A DNA stretch of 64,000 nucleotides, from contig CANMKE010000020.1 of assembly GCA_947498325.1 (NCBI GenBank), positions 1 to 64,000 on the forward strand. The letters run 5' to 3'. The notes beneath the pieces are model-generated. The model saw only the letters and a program-made list of their open reading frames with translations. It was not told the DNA's origin and made no database searches. Positions 18,102-27,235 of this stretch are shown here, piece by piece. The stretch is from an uncultured Persicobacter sp. (GTDB taxonomy: Bacteria > Bacteroidota > Bacteroidia > Cytophagales > Cyclobacteriaceae). Numbering within the stretch: the first letter of the stretch is position 1; the number at the start of each line of letters is the position of its first letter. The position numbers and the translations under genes were made by a program.

Positions 18102-20588
18102 ATGAGAAAACCGCTCTTATACTTCTTAGGATTAATCGGCTTGTTTTTCTCCTCTTGTGCATCCAATGAAACACAGCAGGAGCGCTCTCCCAAAGTAAAA
18201 TTAGTCGGAGTAGTGTCGCCTCAGGTGATCAAAATGAATATTCAAGAGGGAGAAATGGCTCCCTCTTTTCAGTTGGAATATGTTGCACAGGAAGGAGATT
18301 CAATTCATGAACGCATCAGCTCGGCAGGAAACGGGCTGGTAACCGAACGTATTTTGTACCGTGGCGGAAAAGCCTACGGTTGGCTAACAGGCGAAGGGAA
18401 TCATCGCCTGACCGTTGGGCAGCATTTGGTTGGGGATACCCTTAATGGAGCAGACTTGACAGATATCAAAAATTATCTGATCAGCTCTAAAGATGATCCA
18501 AATTATGCACAGCCACAACGACCTTTAGCTGTTTATCAAAAAAGTAAAGCCAATAATTGGCTGGAGCCGAACCGTGAGTTCACCTTCTTGCATCAGCTAT
18601 ACTTCAAGCTTGCTAAGCCATTGAAAAATGGGGCTACTTATCAAATCGCAACTTCTAATATTAATATTTACCCTCAAACTTCTGAGCTTAAGTATGATAA
18701 CAAGGTGATCAATGAAGCGATTCACTTGAGTGGTTTAGGTTTCCAATTGGAAGATGCCTCAAAAATAGCCTATCTAAGCGAATGGATGGGAACCGGTGGT
18801 GCTTTCGATTTTGATCAGTGCAAAACCTTCAAAGTGATTAACCTCCAAGATCAATCCGTTGCTTTTACAGGAGAGATCAAAAAGGTATTGGCTGAAAATG
18901 AGGTAGAAAAAATGCGCAACCCAAAGAACTTCGCCAAAACAAATGTCTATCAATTGAACTTTGGTCAATTGCAGCAAGCGGGTGAATTTGCCATTGAAAT
19001 TCCGGGTTATGGCCGAAGCATGAGCTTTAAAATTGGTCAGGATACTTGGGCCAACAACATGCGATATGCCATGAAAGGTTTTTATAACATGAGAGCGAAT
19101 AGTGGTCAGGAAGCCAAATATGGTGGTTTTGATTGCCCTCCAGCTTATGTTCCTGGAAAAGACATCGTTACTTATCAGTCGAATGCCTCTTTGTTGAATA
19201 CCGGAAATGGACTCAATGCTAAAGGTTTGGATACCGATAACTTTGGCCAATTGATTTTGAATAAAACCGACGTTCAGATTGTCGAAAAAGACAGCGCAAT
19301 TGGTGGTTATCATGATGCCGGTGACTGGGATCGCCGTGCCCAACACATGCTTTGTGGCAGATGGCAATTAGAATTGTATCAGCTATTTCCTGATCTCTAT
19401 AAACATTTCAATACCGGTATTCCTGAATCAAACAACAGCCTACCGGATTTGATTGACGAGGTACGTTTTAACCTTGATTTCTATCGTCGTTTGCAGACCA
19501 AAGAAGGTGGAATCCGCGGTGGTTTGGAAGCGATTATGCACCCAGTAGAAGGGGAGACGAGCTACCAGGAATCTTTGGAATCTTATGTTTATGCGCCGGA
19601 TATGTGGTCAAGTTTCATTTATGCAGGGGTAGCCGCTCGTTTGGCTTTTGTATTGAGACATGACAAGCCGGAGTTGGCGAAGATGTATAAAAATACTGCC
19701 TTGAAAGCCTACCAATGGGGAAGCAAGCGCTTTGATTTAGCTTTTCATAATAAAATTGATCAGCCATTGCCTGTACAGGTATTTTGTGAGAAGTCGCAAG
19801 CTGCTTTAGAGCTGTTCCAATTGACCCAACAACATCAGTACATGATTGATTTCCTTGAGTTCAGTGTATTGAACCCACAATTAAAATTAGAAAATTTTGG
19901 TAAAGGTAAAGCGGGTTGGGATCATGTGTTGGACTACAAAACATTGGAAGATATGCAATCTGATGCTTTGTTCTTGTATAGTTTATTGCCTCCGAAATAT
20001 CAGCAGAAAAGCCAATTGAGAAAGTGTAAGCAAATCATTCAAAAGCGTGCGCAGGTCGCTATGGATTTCCAAAAAAATAACGCTTTCAATTTGGCGGCAA
20101 CAGATCCTGAACGTCCTATGATGGTCGGTTTTTTCACTGTTCCACAAGCCAAAGACATGGTGCGTGCGCATTATTTGACCAAAGAAAACAAGTACCTACA
20201 AGCAACTTACCGTGCTTGTGATTTCGCTACGGGGGCCAACCCAATGAACACCGTTTTCATGACTGGCGTTAGCGATCGAAGCATTCAGAATTGTTATCAC
20301 CCAGACAGCCGATTGACAGGCCAGAAAATGACGATGGGAATCATCCCTTATGGCCCTTTCGATTTGGATGATCCTGTTTGTAAAGACAGTGAATTTTTTA
20401 AATGGCCTGTTACTTATTACTTGGATAATGTCGATGTACCGAAGGCCTCAGATTTTCCTGTATATGAAGTGTATCACGACGTTTACCGTTGGATCATGAT
20501 GAACGAATGGACGCCGATGGAGACCGAAGGACCGAACTCTTATATCTGGGGATATTTGGCCGGGGTGAATCATCATCAGCATATTTAG
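18102..20588 (+). CDS. GH9 glycoside hydrolase, lipoprotein
   Basis: An 828-residue GH9 enzyme with a lipoprotein signal (lipobox SSC, about Cys20), so probably anchored in the outer membrane. An N-terminal region of about 290 residues contains the Ig-like CelD_N type domain that usually precedes GH9 domains. The (alpha/alpha)6 catalytic domain follows, with the diagnostic DAGD at residues 405-408 (GGYHDAGDWDRR), SLPDLIDEVRFNLDF, and GANPMNTVFMTGVSDRS near the active site. The catalytic acid is probably the Glu in TEGPNSYIWGYLAG at the C-terminus. GH9 enzymes cut beta-1,4-glucans or xanthan-type backbones, and some are exo-glucosidases. It is flanked by repeat E-C upstream and by a hairpin and direct repeat D downstream. 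Family assignment is firm; specificity is open. Confidence 0.9.
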   Translation: MRKPLLYFLGLIGLFFSSCASNETQQERSPKVKLVGVVSPQVIKMNIQEGEMAPSFQLEYVAQEGDSIHERISSAGNGLVTERILYRGGKAYGWLTGEGNHRLTVGQHLVGDTLNGADLTDIKNYLISSKDDPNYAQPQRPLAVYQKSKANNWLEPNREFTFLHQLYFKLAKPLKNGATYQIATSNINIYPQTSELKYDNKVINEAIHLSGLGFQLEDASKIAYLSEWMGTGGAFDFDQCKTFKVINLQDQSVAFTGEIKKVLAENEVEKMRNPKNFAKTNVYQLNFGQLQQAGEFAIEIPGYGRSMSFKIGQDTWANNMRYAMKGFYNMRANSGQEAKYGGFDCPPAYVPGKDIVTYQSNASLLNTGNGLNAKGLDTDNFGQLILNKTDVQIVEKDSAIGGYHDAGDWDRRAQHMLCGRWQLELYQLFPDLYKHFNTGIPESNNSLPDLIDEVRFNLDFYRRLQTKEGGIRGGLEAIMHPVEGETSYQESLESYVYAPDMWSSFIYAGVAARLAFVLRHDKPELAKMYKNTALKAYQWGSKRFDLAFHNKIDQPLPVQVFCEKSQAALELFQLTQQHQYMIDFLEFSVLNPQLKLENFGKGKAGWDHVLDYKTLEDMQSDALFLYSLLPPKYQQKSQLRKCKQIIQKRAQVAMDFQKNNAFNLAATDPERPMMVGFFTVPQAKDMVRAHYLTKENKYLQATYRACDFATGANPMNTVFMTGVSDRSIQNCYHPDSRLTGQKMTMGIIPYGPFDLDDPVCKDSEFFKWPVTYYLDNVDVPKASDFPVYEVYHDVYRWIMMNEWTPMETEGPNSYIWGYLAGVNHHQHI

Positions 20589-20630
20589 TCGATGATCAGA
20601 TTTTTTTGAGTGTAATAGGAGATTAGGATG

Positions 20631-20701
20631 CTATCGCGTGAGGCTGTCTCGTGATGGAAAGATACTATTGTAAGCTATCACGAGAGGGACTCTCGCGATA
20701 G
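20631..20701. repeat. REP-like hairpin element
   Basis: Arms at 20631-20657 (begins CTATCGCG and ends TCGTGATGG) and 20675-20701 (begins CTATCACGAGAG and ends CTCGCGATAG) are imperfect inverted copies separated by 17 bases. There is no T run, so it does not look like a terminator. It lies 43 bases after the GH9 gene. Confidence 0.7.
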
Positions 20702-20730
20702 TTTATGTGGATTTTTCCCAACAGACAAAA

Positions 20731-20873
20731 TGAAAAAATCAGGCTAATCCTTTTAATCATGTAAATGTTGGTCTAAAAAAACATCGTCATTATTCTCAGT
20801 AAATTAAAGCAGCTCCTCAAGGGGGCTGCTTTTTTATTTTGAATGGATTTCACCTTTTCTCTTGAATAGTTGG
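20731..20873. repeat. Direct repeat D, left copy (with terminator)
   Basis: A 143-base unit nearly identical to 21652-21794; the two bracket the toxin-antitoxin pair. It contains ATCCTTTTAATCATGTAAAT (related to part C of the other repeats), ACATCGTCATTAT, an intrinsic terminator at 20806-20836 (AAAGCAGCTCC, loop TCAA, GGGGGCTGCTTTTTT) and GAATGGATTTCACC. The terminator probably ends GH9 transcription. Confidence 0.85.
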
Positions 20874-20881
20874 CCTCAAGG

Positions 20882-21166
20882 TTATGGCTTCGGGATCAGT
20901 TGTAAGGAAAGATCAAGCGCATTAGCAACAAGCAACAGACTTGAAATGCGGACATCCTCACCGTTTTCAATTCTGGAAATGTACGGACGCTTTTTGCCTA
21001 CCGTTTCGGCCAATTTCTGTTGGCTCATTTGCAATTCCTTCCTACGCTTCTTAATAATTTCCCCGAAATAATAAGAATAGGCTTCTTCCCGAAACTCTTC
21101 TCGGCTTTCTGAGCCTTCTTTACCATATCGCTTGGCAAGTAAATCTTTGGCGTTGTAAGTTTTCAT
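20882..21166 (-). CDS. XRE-type antitoxin (HigA-like)
   Basis: A 94-residue DNA-binding protein on the minus strand. Residues about 38-92 hold a Cro/C1-type helix-turn-helix (KRRKELQMSQQKLAETVGKK, then RPYISRIENGEDVRISSLLL), the usual antitoxin and autorepressor domain. The N-terminal 35 residues (YNAKDLLAKRYGKEGSESRE) would contact the toxin. It overlaps the upstream toxin gene by four bases (ATGA), and toxin-first gene order is characteristic of HigBA-type modules. It would neutralise the toxin and repress the shared promoter. The gene is complete. The final base of its stop is 9 bases from the left direct repeat, so the module appears to have been inserted as a unit. Confidence 0.88.
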   Translation of the reverse strand: MKTYNAKDLLAKRYGKEGSESREEFREEAYSYYFGEIIKKRRKELQMSQQKLAETVGKKRPYISRIENGEDVRISSLLLVANALDLSLQLIPKP

Positions 21167-21537
21167 TCTTCCTCAGTTAAATACTCAGTTAATATTTTTT
21201 CAGCTCGCTTCACACCCTTGACATAGTCTTTGTTTGATTTCTTAATGAATCCATTCAAACAAACCGCTTTGCTACATTCAGCAAAGTTCAGATGATCAAT
21301 GGCAAAAATCAAAACACGATATTCATTTCCTGATTTGATCCGAAGCTCGTAAAATTTGGAGTTCTTGATCTTCTTGACAAAGTTGCTATTGACAACCCTG
21401 ACTTCTCCCATAATTTCAATCAACTGAAAGAATTTATCGATAACCCTCTGATCCTGTCCTTCGACAAACTCCAGACACTCTTCAGTAATCTCATATCTCT
21501 CATACTGCAAATGTAACGAATAAGTTACACAATTCAA
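21163..21537 (-). CDS. RelE/HigB-like toxin
   Basis: A 124-residue protein, first gene of the minus-strand toxin-antitoxin pair. The core resembles RelE/HigB-type and phage-derived Gp49-like toxins, with FFQLIEIMGEVRVVNSNFVK, the KKIKNSKFYELRI strand, GNEYRVLIFAIDH (the Arg-bearing strand of the family), and a final helix FIKKSNKDYVKGVKRAEKIL. Such proteins cut mRNA at the ribosome and halt growth until the antitoxin returns. The HTH gene directly downstream overlaps by four bases. The promoter should lie in 21538-21650, just inside the right direct repeat. It is an unexpected guest in a glycan-degradation cluster, and could stabilise the region. Family assignment is firm at the superfamily level; the exact toxin class is not. 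Confidence 0.85.
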   Translation of the reverse strand: MNCVTYSLHLQYERYEITEECLEFVEGQDQRVIDKFFQLIEIMGEVRVVNSNFVKKIKNSKFYELRIKSGNEYRVLIFAIDHLNFAECSKAVCLNGFIKKSNKDYVKGVKRAEKILTEYLTEEE

Positions 21538-21651
21538 ACCACACTAAGGAGCTCTTACTCATCACTTAAATTAGAGTTGCAAGAATGATGATGCATTGTT
21601 TTCAAATGCCAAAGTCCATGGATAAGGAATTTATTCATCCACATTTAAAGT

Positions 21652-21794
21652 TGAAAAAATCATGATAATCCTTTTAATCATGTAAATCATGTTCTAAAAA
21701 ACATCGTCATTATACACAGTAAATTAAAGCAGCTCCTCAAGGGGGTTGCTTTTTTATTTTGAATGGATTTCACCCTTTTGAGTTGAATTGTGGG
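21652..21794. repeat. Direct repeat D, right copy (with terminator)
   Basis: The second copy of the unit at 20731-20873, in the same orientation and 921 bases away. It includes an equivalent terminator hairpin at 21726-21756 (GGGGGTTGCT in place of GGGGGCTGCT). It ends 50 bases before the ATG of the GH2-like gene. Confidence 0.85.
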
Positions 21795-21844
21795 CTGTTT
21801 TGGATGCAGATAATTCCAATTTACCGATGATAATTTTTTATGAT

Positions 21845-24800
21845 ATGAGGAACAAAAATATACTTTTTATTGTGGCTTTTTGGTGTTGTCAGTGGAGTGC
21901 AGCCTATGCCCAACAAAGCATCAGTATAGCCGATCAGGATTGGAACTTGTGGCTGGATACGGCTGCAGAATGGAAAAACGATGACTTGTATTTACCTGGT
22001 ACATTCTTGGTAGATACCATGAAAGTCAATGCTCCCACCTGCGGTTGGGCGGCTTTGAACCAACAAAAGGATGCGGCGCAGGTCGATTTACCAACCACCG
22101 TAGAACAACATTTCTGGGGCAAATTTGGCCTCAAGGATTATGAGGATGCTTACGGTTTTGAGACCGAAGATAAGCAGGTGCGAGATGGCCGTTACTTGGG
22201 TGTTTCGTGGTGGAGTAAGTCTATTTTTATTCCAAAAAATGCCAAAGGCAAGCAATTGATTTTGAATATCCGTGGGGCACGTTTGCGTGCTGAAGTATAT
22301 TTGAATCAGCAGTTGGTTGGTTACAATATCATCAGTGAAACCTCTTTTCAGTGTGATTTGACCAAGGCCATGAAGCCTGGCAAAGACAACCAATTGGCGA
22401 TTCGTATCACTAACCCTGGCGGACAAATGGACTGGATTGATCCGGTGTATTTGCAGTGGGGCAAATATTCATTCCACCGTTCACATGGCTTCGGAGGATT
22501 GGACAGAGGAATGAATATCGAAATTCATGATACCGATTTGCAGATGCAGGATTTGTATGTGTTGAACACTGTTGAATTGAATAAAGTGAACCTTTATGCC
22601 AAATTGCATAATGCCACTGCAAAGCCCGTAAAAGGAACGATCGAATACACCATTTTTGATCAGAAAGGGAAAACTGTAAAGCACTTCAAAGGAAAACAAA
22701 TTACCCTTGATGCTAACAAAACGGTAACGGTTCAAGAGCCTTGTCAAGTAGAAAATGCAAAGATCTGGACGCTGGAAAATCCAAACCTGTATCAGGTATA
22801 GGCGAACTTCAAAAGCAAAAAATCAAAGATTGCTTATCGTACACAAACCTTCGGATTCCGTTGGTTTAATGCCGAAGGCATTGGCAAGGACGCTTATTTG
22901 AGCCTAAACCACCAACGCATCCGCTTGCTTAGTGCGATTTCCTGGGGATTCTGGGGAATGAATGGACTTTTCCCAACGCATGAATTGGCTTTGAAAGAGG
23001 TTAATACGGCCAAAGAATTGGGCATGAACTGTCTGCATTTCCACAGAAATGTAGGACGCAAAGAAGTATTTGACTTGCAGGATTCATTAGGGCTTTTGCG
23101 TATGATGGAGCCGGGTGGTGGACGTACGGCATTGCAAAATGATTATAAAGTGGACTGGGAGGGGATTATCCCGACTTCTGCACCCGTGGATGTTTGGGGT
23201 AAAAAAGGCCAAGCCGAGACTTTCGCTCAAAAATACATGGAAGAAAAGATCATTCAGATGATCCGCGATGCAAGAAGTCATCCTTCTTTGGTGGCTTACA
23301 ACCTACAAAATGAGGTTACCTTTGATTTGGCTAATCCTCGTATTTGGCATGTGTTGAGAAGAATGCAGAAGGAAGATCCGAGCCGCGTAATTACCCTTAA
23401 ATCAGGGGTGAATCCAGAAGGTCAGGTAACTTTCTTGCCTTATACTGAAGCGCCGATTTATGATCATGGTGATGGTTTTGGCGGGTGGCATGATGAGCAC
23501 ACCGTTGGTGGCCCTGGCGTATGGAAAGATGAATTGTATCAATCGGATACGGCCTTCATCCACCGCACAACGATCAAAGATCAGATTGTCGTTTGGGGAG
23601 AAATGTTGGGGGCGGCAACCCCTGATAACGCCAAAAAAATGATCGAGTACATCAATGCACATGGCGGTAAAAGTTATGATTTGATTGATCAACAAGATAT
23701 GCAAAAAGCCTATGGTGACTTCATCAAAAAATGGGGCTTTCAGGCCGCTTATCCGGATGCGGGTGCTTTGTTTGAAGCCATTGGTAAGAAGAGTTTTGAG
23801 TTCTGGGGTAAAGTGATCGAAACGGCGAAATTGTCCGATGAGAATGATGGCTTCATCATGAACGGTTGGGAAAGTACAGCAATCGAAAACCACTCCGGAT
23901 TGGTCGATAACCAGCGCCGTCCGAAGTCGGATCCTTCGATGATTGCCGATCGTGTTGCGCCTTTGCGTTCGATGATTCGAATGAACCATACAGCTGTTCA
24001 AGCGGGTGAATCTGTTTTGGCAGATTTGTATTTGATCAATGAAACCCACCAGGCACACGCCAACAAAGCGGTCTTGGTCTTGCGTAAGGGCGAGCAAGTG
24101 GTGTGGTCAAAAACTTACAATGTTCCGGCTTTGCACCAACATGATTTCGTTTATCCAATCGCTAAGCAAGTGAAATTACCAGCTGATTTATCTGAGGGTG
24201 ATTATAGCCTTAGTTTGGAGTTGGCAGGCTTGAAAAAGGAAAATACTGCTCATGAGCCTTTGCATATATTGAATTCTAAATTGAATTTTGATGCGCACCA
24301 AATGAAAGTGGGGATTGTGGGTAACAACCCAAGCCTGAAGCAGTATTTGAAGGAGCAATTCGGTATGGATGCGCAATATTACACCAATGGACAGGCTTAT
24401 GATTTGTTGGTGTTGAGTGATGAAGTTTTGATTGGCGGCGAAGCAAGAGGAGTGAAGGTTCCGAATGCAATAGACGGTACAGGTGATGATTATCTATATC
24501 AAACAGAAGTATATGGTGATACCCTTGATATGAACTTTACGGTCGATCAGGTAGCCAACGGAAAAGCAACTGTTACCCTTAAATATGCCGAGGTGTATTG
24601 TAATGCACCAAAGACCCGATTGTTTGACGTAGCATTGAACGGGCAGGTGGTTGAAAAAGATTTCGATTTGTTTGCTGAAGGAGGTCTGAATCAAGCCATT
24701 GACCGCGAATACACCATAGAGGTAACGGATGGTAAGGTGAAAATCAGTGTACCGAAAGTGACAGCCAATATGTCTAAAATGTGTGCGTTCAAAGTAGTGG

Positions 24801-25462
24801 ATGCCAACGGAAAAACGCAAGCCTTCAACCTTGGTGGCGAAAGCTATACGGATGTGAAAGGATTGAAATGGCAACAATATGTCGAAAAAGCGGAGTTTGT
24901 TCCTTCCTTGGATTTCACCGCCGACGGAACCGAGCACCAGGTAGATATTGAGCGCTTGTTTGCTAAAGTCAATCAAGGAACGCCGATGTTGATGATGCCA
25001 ATGAATGCGGGAGCGGTGGTTACTTATGGACAGATCCTTGAAGATGAGAAAGCATTGAATTTTGAAGGTCAGGTCGGTAATGCGCTGCAAGCCTGGATGG
25101 GTTCATGGATTTTCACCAAAAGCTCGCCAATGTTCAAAGACCTTCCTCAAAACACTGCTTTTGCTGGAGATTACCAAATTGGTGCTGTGGATGCCAACGG
25201 AATGATTGTCAGTGGAAACAACATCAATGTGGTTGCTGGCTATGGTCGTGATCATAACCGAAACCTTGGGGCGGCTTCTTTCTCTGTAAAAGTTGGAATA
25301 GGAGAGGTGATCGTTCATAATATGTATGGTCTTGGTAATATCAATAAGGCTGAAGATTATAGAATTAATAAAGCAGACGCTAAACAAATATTAGTGAATG
25401 CGATCAATATATTAAAATCCAAAAATTCGCGATCGATAAGCGAAAGCATAATTAATCGTTAA
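21845..25462 (+). pseudogene. GH2-like glycoside hydrolase, broken by in-frame TAG
   Basis: One reading frame of 1205 codons is interrupted at codon 319 by TAG (22799-22801); the protein continues in the same frame on both sides (NPNLYQV, stop, ANFKSKKS). The start is the ATG at 21845, with a signal peptide cut after AYAQ. The layout is that of GH2: a jelly-roll domain (WWSKSIFIPKNAKGKQ, RGARLRAEVYLNQQLVGYN), an Ig-like domain where the stop lies, a TIM barrel from about residue 350 with the acid/base Glu in NLQNEVTFD and a possible nucleophile Glu in VVWGEMLGA, and long C-terminal domains including a malectin-like part (NFTVDQVANGKATVTLKYAE). The stop is one base from CAG, AAG or GAG. If real, only a truncated N-terminal domain would be made; a restart at about 22898 would lack the signal. 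Everything else is intact, so the break is recent, a sequencing error, or read through. Confidence 0.8.
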
Positions 25463-25490
25463 GATTAATGTTGTAGTAGATTATATTAGG

Positions 25491-25528
25491 ACCCCTAAGG
25501 TATGCTAACACCTTAGGGGTATTTTTTT
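25491..25528 (+). terminator. Intrinsic terminator
   Basis: ACCCCTAAGGT pairs perfectly with ACCTTAGGGGT around a 7-base loop and is followed by a T run. It lies 28 bases after the broken GH2-like gene. Confidence 0.9.
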
Positions 25529-25577
25529 GACTATGATTTAAAAATATTTTAGGATTTGTTTCTGAACTATTCATTAT

Positions 25578-25653
25578 AAAAATCATGGTAATCCTGTAAA
25601 TCAAGGTAATCATGGTCCCAAACACCCCTTGAACAATATTGTGTAGTGCTAAA
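25578..25653 (+). repeat. Repeat C, before CE15-like gene
   Basis: AATCATGGTAATCCTGTAAA, then TCAAGGTAATCATGGTC and CAAACACCCC, ending GTGTAGTGCTAAAC. It matches the C parts at 17966-18041 and 31106-31175 and ends 10 bases before the start of the CE15-like gene. Confidence 0.75.
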
Positions 25654-25662
25654 CATATACTT

Positions 25663-26895
25663 ATGAAAAATTATCTTCTAATATTTATGGTATCCTTTCT
25701 TTTTGGATGTCATACTAAAGGGACAAGTACCTCCGAAATAGCGGTGCCTGCAATATTTTCCTCAGCAGATCAGCAAGATATTCAGACTTGGGAGAATGCC
25801 CGAAAACCACAACTTTTGGACCTGTTTGAGAAGAATGTCTATGGTAAATTTGATGATAGTGGCATTCAGGTAAGTTATCAGCTTACAGATCAGGATCCTT
25901 CGGCGTTGTGTGGAAAGGCGATTCGTAAAAATGTTAAAATGTTTTTTGTTAAAGACACGGATTCCGTTGCGGTTGATCTGTTAATTTATTTGCCTAAAAA
26001 AGCGCAGCATCAGGCTGTACCCTTGTTTCTGGGGCTAAACTTCTTTGGGAATCATACCATTCATTTTGATCCGAATATCCCATTGACAAACAGCCCTGTG
26101 AATAATAAAGCAGAGTTTTGTATCAATAATAATAAAGTAACAGAGCTTTCGAGAGGGGTTCGGGCTTATCGTTGGCCAGTGGAGCGTTTGATTGATAGAG
26201 GATATGGTTTGGCCACTATTTATTATGGGGATCTGGATCCAGACTTTGATGATGGCTTCAAAAATGGCCTTCACAAACTCAGTGGGCCCAATGATTTGAA
26301 TAGTTCTATTTCTGCCTGGGCTTATGGTTTGTCTGAGGCGATGAATTATTTTGAGATCGATGATCAAATCAACCCACATCAAATTGCAGTGCTCGGGCAT
26401 TCCCGCTTGGGAAAGGCGGCGCTGTGGGCAGGGGCGAATGACCCGCGGTTTGCTTTGGTGATTTCTAATGATTCGGGTTGTGGCGGAGCAGCATTATCCA
26501 GGCGAAAAAAAGGGGAAACATTCAGCGATATCAACCACAGCTTTCCGCACTGGTTCTGTAAAAAGTTTCATCAATACAATGACAAAGAGGAGCTTCTACC
26601 GGTTGATCAACATATGCTCATTGCCTGTATTGCTCCAAGGCCAATATATATTGCCAGTGCTCAAAAAGACCAATGGGCGGATCCTGAAGGAGAATTTTTA
26701 TCATTAAAATATGCGAGTCAGGTTTATCGACTATGGAATACTGAAACAATGGGAAATCAAATATTTCCTGCAGTGAATCAACCTATATGGAAAGCAAATA
26801 TGGCTTACCATATCCGTTCGGGAGCACATGACATTACGCGCTATGATTGGGAGCAATACCTCAATTTTGCCGATCGCTGTTTTGCGCATAAGTAA
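25663..26895 (+). CDS. CE15-like glucuronoyl esterase, lipoprotein
   Basis: About 410 residues, beginning at the ATG at 25663 with a short lipoprotein signal (lipobox FGC at about residue 15). It is an alpha/beta hydrolase resembling CE15 glucuronoyl (methyl)esterases: the nucleophile elbow reads VLGHSRLGKAALWAG (Ser in the GxSRxGK context), with SNDSGCGGAALSRRKKGE, and a late WADPEGEFLS acidic region and SGAHDIT histidine. Known CE15 enzymes split esters between 4-O-methyl-glucuronic acid and lignin alcohols or release methyl esters; bacterial members are diverse and some have other substrates. In this locus it fits with GH88 and the lyases, all acting on uronic acids. It has its own upstream repeat-C leader. 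An acetyl-xylan-esterase-type alternative is less likely. Confidence 0.8.
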   Translation: MKNYLLIFMVSFLFGCHTKGTSTSEIAVPAIFSSADQQDIQTWENARKPQLLDLFEKNVYGKFDDSGIQVSYQLTDQDPSALCGKAIRKNVKMFFVKDTDSVAVDLLIYLPKKAQHQAVPLFLGLNFFGNHTIHFDPNIPLTNSPVNNKAEFCINNNKVTELSRGVRAYRWPVERLIDRGYGLATIYYGDLDPDFDDGFKNGLHKLSGPNDLNSSISAWAYGLSEAMNYFEIDDQINPHQIAVLGHSRLGKAALWAGANDPRFALVISNDSGCGGAALSRRKKGETFSDINHSFPHWFCKKFHQYNDKEELLPVDQHMLIACIAPRPIYIASAQKDQWADPEGEFLSLKYASQVYRLWNTETMGNQIFPAVNQPIWKANMAYHIRSGAHDITRYDWEQYLNFADRCFAHK

Positions 26896-27235
26896 GGTTT
26901 GGTGTTTTTTGACCATGATTTACATGATTAGAAGGATTATCATGATTTTATTTTCGACTTAATGATAATTAGGATAACTGTATTGATACACCCAACATCA
27001 TTAAGCTAAAGATTTTGATATGATTCAGATCTTAATTTGAAATGCTTGTAAAGGCATAATTCATTGTGTCTCACGTAACAATTTGAGTTAATCCAAGAAA
27101 AAACCATGAGATCAGCATTGTGTGAGACGTAATTAATTACGTCTTTACAGGATAATCTTCTTAACTTAAGACATTGCGGATACTCCTGTATGTATCCAAA
27201 CTATCCCTCCTTCAGGATCAAACAGAATCAACCAC
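26896..27235. other. Intergenic with repeats B and C
   Basis: Convergent gap between the CE15-like gene and the minus-strand GH88 gene. 26911-26950 carries repeat C in reverse orientation (ACCATGATTTACATGATTAG). 27025-27182 is repeat B, whose inverted copy lies at 54622-54790. No gene is supported. Confidence 0.6.
27025..27182 (+). repeat. Repeat B, copy 1
   Basis: Landmarks in order are AATTTGAAATGCTTGTA, TCACGTAACAATTTGA, the perfect 20-base palindrome AGACGTAATTAATTACGTCT, TTACAGGATAA and CTTAACTTAAGACATTG. The reverse complement of 54622-54790 shows the same landmarks in the same order. A shorter fragment (TTACAGGATAAC, CTTAACTTAATGA) occurs at about 345-368. Confidence 0.75.

Noticed and set aside
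20631-20701. Hairpin as the GH9 terminator
   Set aside because: There is no T run after the stem. A proper terminator with a T run lies downstream in repeat D at 20806-20836.
4471-22801. General reassignment of TAG to an amino acid
   Set aside because: Several intact genes in the window end in TAG at the expected family length (for example at 12298, 20588, 44491 and 58070), so TAG is a working stop codon.
23402-24097. 231-codon reading frame antisense to the GH2-like gene
   Set aside because: It lies fully opposite a region with clear GH2 domain content and shows no recognisable family; it is a shadow of the sense coding pattern. Similar long antisense frames at 18774-19367, 24494-25090 and 56805-57506 were rejected for the same reason.
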